A DNA stretch of 33,470 nt, from contig JAKUOQ010000010.1 in NCBI GenBank assembly GCA_022450865.1, positions 1-33,470 on the forward strand, given 5' to 3'. Below, piece by piece: positions 29,829-33,470 of the stretch. The position numbers and the translations under genes are program-made. The DNA comes from Nitrospinales bacterium. Its GTDB lineage: Bacteria; Nitrospinota; Nitrospinia; Nitrospinales; VA-1. The notes under the pieces were generated by a model, which was not told where the DNA came from, searched no databases, and worked only from the letters and a program-made list of their open reading frames with translations. Within the stretch, counting starts at the first letter, position 1, and every line of letters begins with the position of its first letter.

Positions 29829-31001
29829 ATGGAATCCACTACCGAAATAGAGAATTCGGACCTTGCTACCTTCTTAAAAGGTAAGTCCGGTTATCTTCCC
29901 TGTCAGCATATCGAAAAGGCTTTGAAGGAAGAGATAATTTGCTCAAAAATTCCTATTGAAAGTTCGCAGATACAACCGGTGAGTTTGGATTTACGATTGG
30001 GACAAAAGGCCTACCGTATTCAGTGTAGCTTTTTACCTGAGAACGAGCCAGTGGAAACTCGTTTAAAAGAAATAACGCTTTATGAGTTTGATATCTCTAA
30101 AGGGGGAATTTTAGAAAAGAATGCGATTTATCTTATCCCTCTAATGGAAGAATTGAATCTTCCTCCTTCGTTTTATGGTTTAGCCAATCCGAAAAGCTCT
30201 ACAGGTCGTTTGGATATGTTCACCCGGGTGATTGTAGATGGCGGCCATCGATTTGATGAAATTCCACGTGGTTATCGCGGTAAGATTTATCTGGAGGTGA
30301 TTCCTCGATCTTTTCCTGTAAAAGTAAAAACAGGGTTGTCATTGAATCAATTGCGAGTTGCGCACGTTACCTCGCATACCCTAGGTAAACAGGGATTGGA
30401 GATCAAATATAAAAGTAATCCTATTCTATTTGATCGCAATGGATTTGCCATACCTTTCGATCAGGTGAAAGTGGAAGGTGGAGTTTATGTCGGAGTGGAT
30501 GTTTCAGGTGACCAACCCGATTCCATTGTGGCTTATAAGGCCAAAACCAACTCCAATGTTATTGACCTTTCCAAAATAGGCCATTACAAGGCGGAAGAAT
30601 TTTGGGAACCCATTTATAGGCCAAAAAAGAACCGATTGATCCTGGAACCGGAAAGCTTTTATATTATGATGTCCAAAGAAAAGATTTGTATCTGGCCAGA
30701 TTGGTTGGCAGAAATGATTGCCTATGAGCCGAATAGCGGTGAACTGCGCACCCATTATGCCGGTTTTTTTGATTCTGGTTTTGGATGGAACGGCACGGAT
30801 GAACTGATGAATCAGGGAACTCGTGCAGTGATGGAAGTTCGTCCCCATGATGTGCCATTTATGGTGGAACACGGACAAACTTTTTGCCGGCTCAAGTTTG
30901 AGCGGGTAATAGAAAGACCTGATCGGGTTTATGGAGTTGAATTGAAATCAAATTACCATTCTCAGGGATTGGCCTTGAGTAAATATTTTGAACCACACTA
31001 G
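29829..31001 (+). CDS. dcd: dCTP deaminase, double-length two-domain form
   Basis: 390 aa; first half FYGLANPKSSTGRLDMFTRVIVDGG and GYRGKIYLEV; second half THYAGFFDSGFGWN and RAVMEV. Confidence 0.88.
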   Translation: MESTTEIENSDLATFLKGKSGYLPCQHIEKALKEEIICSKIPIESSQIQPVSLDLRLGQKAYRIQCSFLPENEPVETRLKEITLYEFDISKGGILEKNAIYLIPLMEELNLPPSFYGLANPKSSTGRLDMFTRVIVDGGHRFDEIPRGYRGKIYLEVIPRSFPVKVKTGLSLNQLRVAHVTSHTLGKQGLEIKYKSNPILFDRNGFAIPFDQVKVEGGVYVGVDVSGDQPDSIVAYKAKTNSNVIDLSKIGHYKAEEFWEPIYRPKKNRLILEPESFYIMMSKEKICIWPDWLAEMIAYEPNSGELRTHYAGFFDSGFGWNGTDELMNQGTRAVMEVRPHDVPFMVEHGQTFCRLKFERVIERPDRVYGVELKSNYHSQGLALSKYFEPH

Positions 31002-31036
31002 GTATTTCGACCAAATTTAAGGATATTGAGATAAGT

Positions 31037-31666
31037 ATGGAACGAGATGAATTAAAATCCATCATTGAAAATGTTTTGTTGGCAGCTGACCAGCCTGTCC
31101 ATGCTGGCGAGCTTCAAAAGCTTTTTCTGAACACGGCAGAAAAAAATGACTTGCAGTCGATCCTAGATGAGTTGAAGGAAGAATATCAGTCTCGGAACCT
31201 ACAGATTTTAGAAGTGGCCGATGGTTACCAGTTGTGTACCCGGCACGAATTCAATGATTGGATTCGTAAATTTCTTAAACTGGACAGGTCATCACGTTTG
31301 TCGCAACCTAGTTTGGATGCGCTTTCGATCATTGCCTATAAGCAACCTCTCACACGCCAGGAGTTAGACGATATTCGAGGAGTAGATTCTAGTGGTGTTA
31401 TCAAGACTCTATTAGAGAAAAAAGTGATAGCTCCCGCAGGACGAAAAAAAGTACCTGGACGGCCTATCATGTATCGCACGACTCAAAAGTTTCTGGAATA
31501 TTTTGGATTGAAAGATTTGAGCGATTTGCCGACTTTGGAAGATTTAAAAGAAGAGTTGGATGGCGATGACCCTCCTTTGCAAACGCAAATAGAATTTGCA
31601 ACTGGAGAATCTAGGTCTTCTGAATCTGAAGTGGTTGAAGATGAGGAAGATATCTCACCCGCATAG
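31037..31666 (+). CDS. scpB: Segregation and condensation protein B
   Basis: YQLCTRHEFNDWIRKFLK, LSQPSLDALSIIAYKQPLTRQELDDIRGVDSSGVIKTLLEK, GRPIMYRTTQKFLEYFGLKDLSDLP. Confidence 0.96.
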   Translation: MERDELKSIIENVLLAADQPVHAGELQKLFLNTAEKNDLQSILDELKEEYQSRNLQILEVADGYQLCTRHEFNDWIRKFLKLDRSSRLSQPSLDALSIIAYKQPLTRQELDDIRGVDSSGVIKTLLEKKVIAPAGRKKVPGRPIMYRTTQKFLEYFGLKDLSDLPTLEDLKEELDGDDPPLQTQIEFATGESRSSESEVVEDEEDISPA

Positions 31667-31718
31667 AGTCTCATCGCAGAAACAATCTCCTAGTGGTTTA
31701 ACCATTCTTTTTCACATT

Positions 31719-32480
31719 ATGAAAATTCGTATACAAAAAATTATTGCTGACGCTGGTCTTGCTTCTCGAAGGGAAGGGGAAAGATGGATTCAAGAAGGAA
31801 AGGTCCAGGTCAATAATAAAGTGGTGACCCAATTAGGTTCGTTAGCAGATCCTGGTGTGGATCGAATAAAAGTTTCTGGAAAGGTGATTCCAAAAAAGCA
31901 GGATGGGGTTTATGTGGTTTTAAATAAACCTACAGGTTGCCTCACAACCATGGCGGAAGATAAGCGTGGCCGAGCGACAGTCATGGAATATGTGCGAGCT
32001 ACAAAAGTCAGAGTTTTTCCAGTGGGGCGTCTTGATTATAATACGCAGGGGGTGTTGCTTTTTACTAATGATGGTGCGCTGGCTAAAAAACTTTTGTTGC
32101 CGAGATATAAGGTTGAGCGGACTTATAAAGTAAAAATTTCAGGGGTCCCCAACGAAAAAACATTGAAACGGTTAGCACGTGGAATTCATATTGATGACGA
32201 AAAATTTCAACCCATTGACACCAAAATTCAAAGAACCAGTGGGAAAAATTGCTTTCTTATAATGACGCTCGTTGAAGGTAAAAATAGGCATATTAAAAAA
32301 GTTTGTGAGCATATTAGGCACCCTGTTATTAAATTGCAGCGCACCCACTTTGGCGGATTAAATTTGACGGGGCTTCCTTTAGGAGCTTGTCGGTTTTTGA
32401 GTCCGAAAGAAGTAAAGTCCCTTAAAAAACTTGTGATAGATGAGCCCCCCGCCAATCGTCTAGCAAAGAAAAAACGATGA
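31719..32480 (+). CDS. rluB: Pseudouridine synthase, RsuA/RluB family
   Basis: MKIRIQKIIADAGLASRREGERWIQEGKVQVN S4 domain; VGRLDYNTQGVLLFTNDG; ATG at 31719 preferred over the track start at 31596. Confidence 0.94.
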   Translation: MKIRIQKIIADAGLASRREGERWIQEGKVQVNNKVVTQLGSLADPGVDRIKVSGKVIPKKQDGVYVVLNKPTGCLTTMAEDKRGRATVMEYVRATKVRVFPVGRLDYNTQGVLLFTNDGALAKKLLLPRYKVERTYKVKISGVPNEKTLKRLARGIHIDDEKFQPIDTKIQRTSGKNCFLIMTLVEGKNRHIKKVCEHIRHPVIKLQRTHFGGLNLTGLPLGACRFLSPKEVKSLKKLVIDEPPANRLAKKKR

Positions 32481-33451
32481 GGAAAAGTTTCCCAATAAAA
32501 CACTACTGGTTTCTGGGTCTTTTTGTTTTTGTTGGATTGCAATTCGATGATGGGTTTGCGCTGGCGCAGCCTATATTAAAAGATTCTTATCAAGGCATTG
32601 GCCAGGTCCCGGCAAAAAATGAAAACTATGTTGAAGCACGTAGGAAAGCTGTAATTTATGCCATGAAAAATGCCATGGAAAAAGTATTTAAAGATTTAAT
32701 GGATGAAGAAAAGTTTGCTACAAATCAGAGGGAGCTCAAAAAAATTATTCGGCGTGCAAGCAGATATGTGAAAAGCTATAGGTACTTGGAGTCTCAGGAT
32801 CACATCGAAAATAAGACCAGTGAAGTGGTTTTACAGGTTCGTTTTTTTTCTGGCGCGGTAAATCAGGCTTTAGTAGGTTTGGGCATTATCGCTGGGCCTA
32901 TTAGCGAACACAAAGTGGTCGTTCTAATAAAGGAAAGCAGTTTTACGGCAGCGCCTCTTTCATCTTTTTGGGACATCGTTCCCATATCAGAGACGCAGCT
33001 TGCACAAAACCTTTTGGAATCAGGAGTGGAAGTTATTGGCCGGGGCCAAATTCGCGATGCTATTCCTGAAGCTGTTGTTTTAGGTGCCATTAAGGGAAAT
33101 ACTGAAGATATAAGGAATATCGGCTTGAAAGCCGGGGCAGATATCGTTATCGTGGGAACGGCTATTTCAAAATTAAAAATAAATAAGCCAACCGGAATAA
33201 AAATGGTTCAAGTTAATATCAGTGCCAAGGCTGTTTCTATCGCCGACTCTTTCTTGATTGCGGCTAAGAGCGATTTTACTACAGTTAAAAGTGAATATGA
33301 ATTGTTGGCAGAACTAGAAGCCTTTGATATGACAAGTCAAAAACTTGCAGACTTTCTGCTACCTTCTTTTCATCGTTATTGGGAGAAAGGGCTACAGGCC
33401 TCCGAAGAAAAGGTGACAAACGCTCCACCGATGCCCATGGCGGATATGTAA
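32477..33451 (+). CDS. Secreted protein with FlgT_N/LPP20-like N-terminal region
   Basis: Signal peptide ...FDDGFALAQ; GIGQVPAKNENYVEARRKAVIYAMKNAMEKVF; ATGA overlap with rluB. Confidence 0.6.
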   Translation: MRKSFPIKHYWFLGLFVFVGLQFDDGFALAQPILKDSYQGIGQVPAKNENYVEARRKAVIYAMKNAMEKVFKDLMDEEKFATNQRELKKIIRRASRYVKSYRYLESQDHIENKTSEVVLQVRFFSGAVNQALVGLGIIAGPISEHKVVVLIKESSFTAAPLSSFWDIVPISETQLAQNLLESGVEVIGRGQIRDAIPEAVVLGAIKGNTEDIRNIGLKAGADIVIVGTAISKLKINKPTGIKMVQVNISAKAVSIADSFLIAAKSDFTTVKSEYELLAELEAFDMTSQKLADFLLPSFHRYWEKGLQASEEKVTNAPPMPMADM

Positions 33452-33470
33452 ATCATGAATGAGGAAAAAA

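Overview
The window looks like an ordinary bacterial chromosome segment of moderate-to-low GC, with about 36 supportable genes. The taxonomic guess, deltaproteobacterial or Nitrospinota-like, is weak and rests only on gene content and order. Blocks from left to right: an AT-rich ~600 bp non-coding segment; rluD, moaB, a pteridine-reductase-like SDR, a His/Met-rich secreted protein and queC; the housekeeping operon ffh-rpsP-khpA-rimM-trmD-(Methyltrn_RNA_4)-rplS, then a convergent M48 lipoprotease, then rnhB-recJ; an ABC exporter pair; a PLP aminotransferase, a MoeB/ThiF-rhodanese fusion, an SDR, a phosphohexomutase and a glyoxalase-fold protein; a [2Fe-2S] ferredoxin; cysN(-C-like)/cysD; two small orphan genes; cysS; a TPR-cupredoxin fusion; double-length dcd, scpB, rluB and an FlgT_N-like secreted protein. 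I saw no tRNA, rRNA, CRISPR array, prophage or insertion sequence. I did not find a clear new defence or mobile system. The best leads are: (1) a small ORF directly upstream of cysD that the ORF track misses; (2) a degenerate APS-kinase domain fused to CysN; (3) a mirror-ordered A-B-C-C-B-A set of same-strand repeats upstream of cysD; (4) a membrane-anchored TPR-cupredoxin fusion; (5) a probable frameshift at the C-terminus of the His/Met-rich protein; (6) a KhpA whose GXXG loop reads DKQG.
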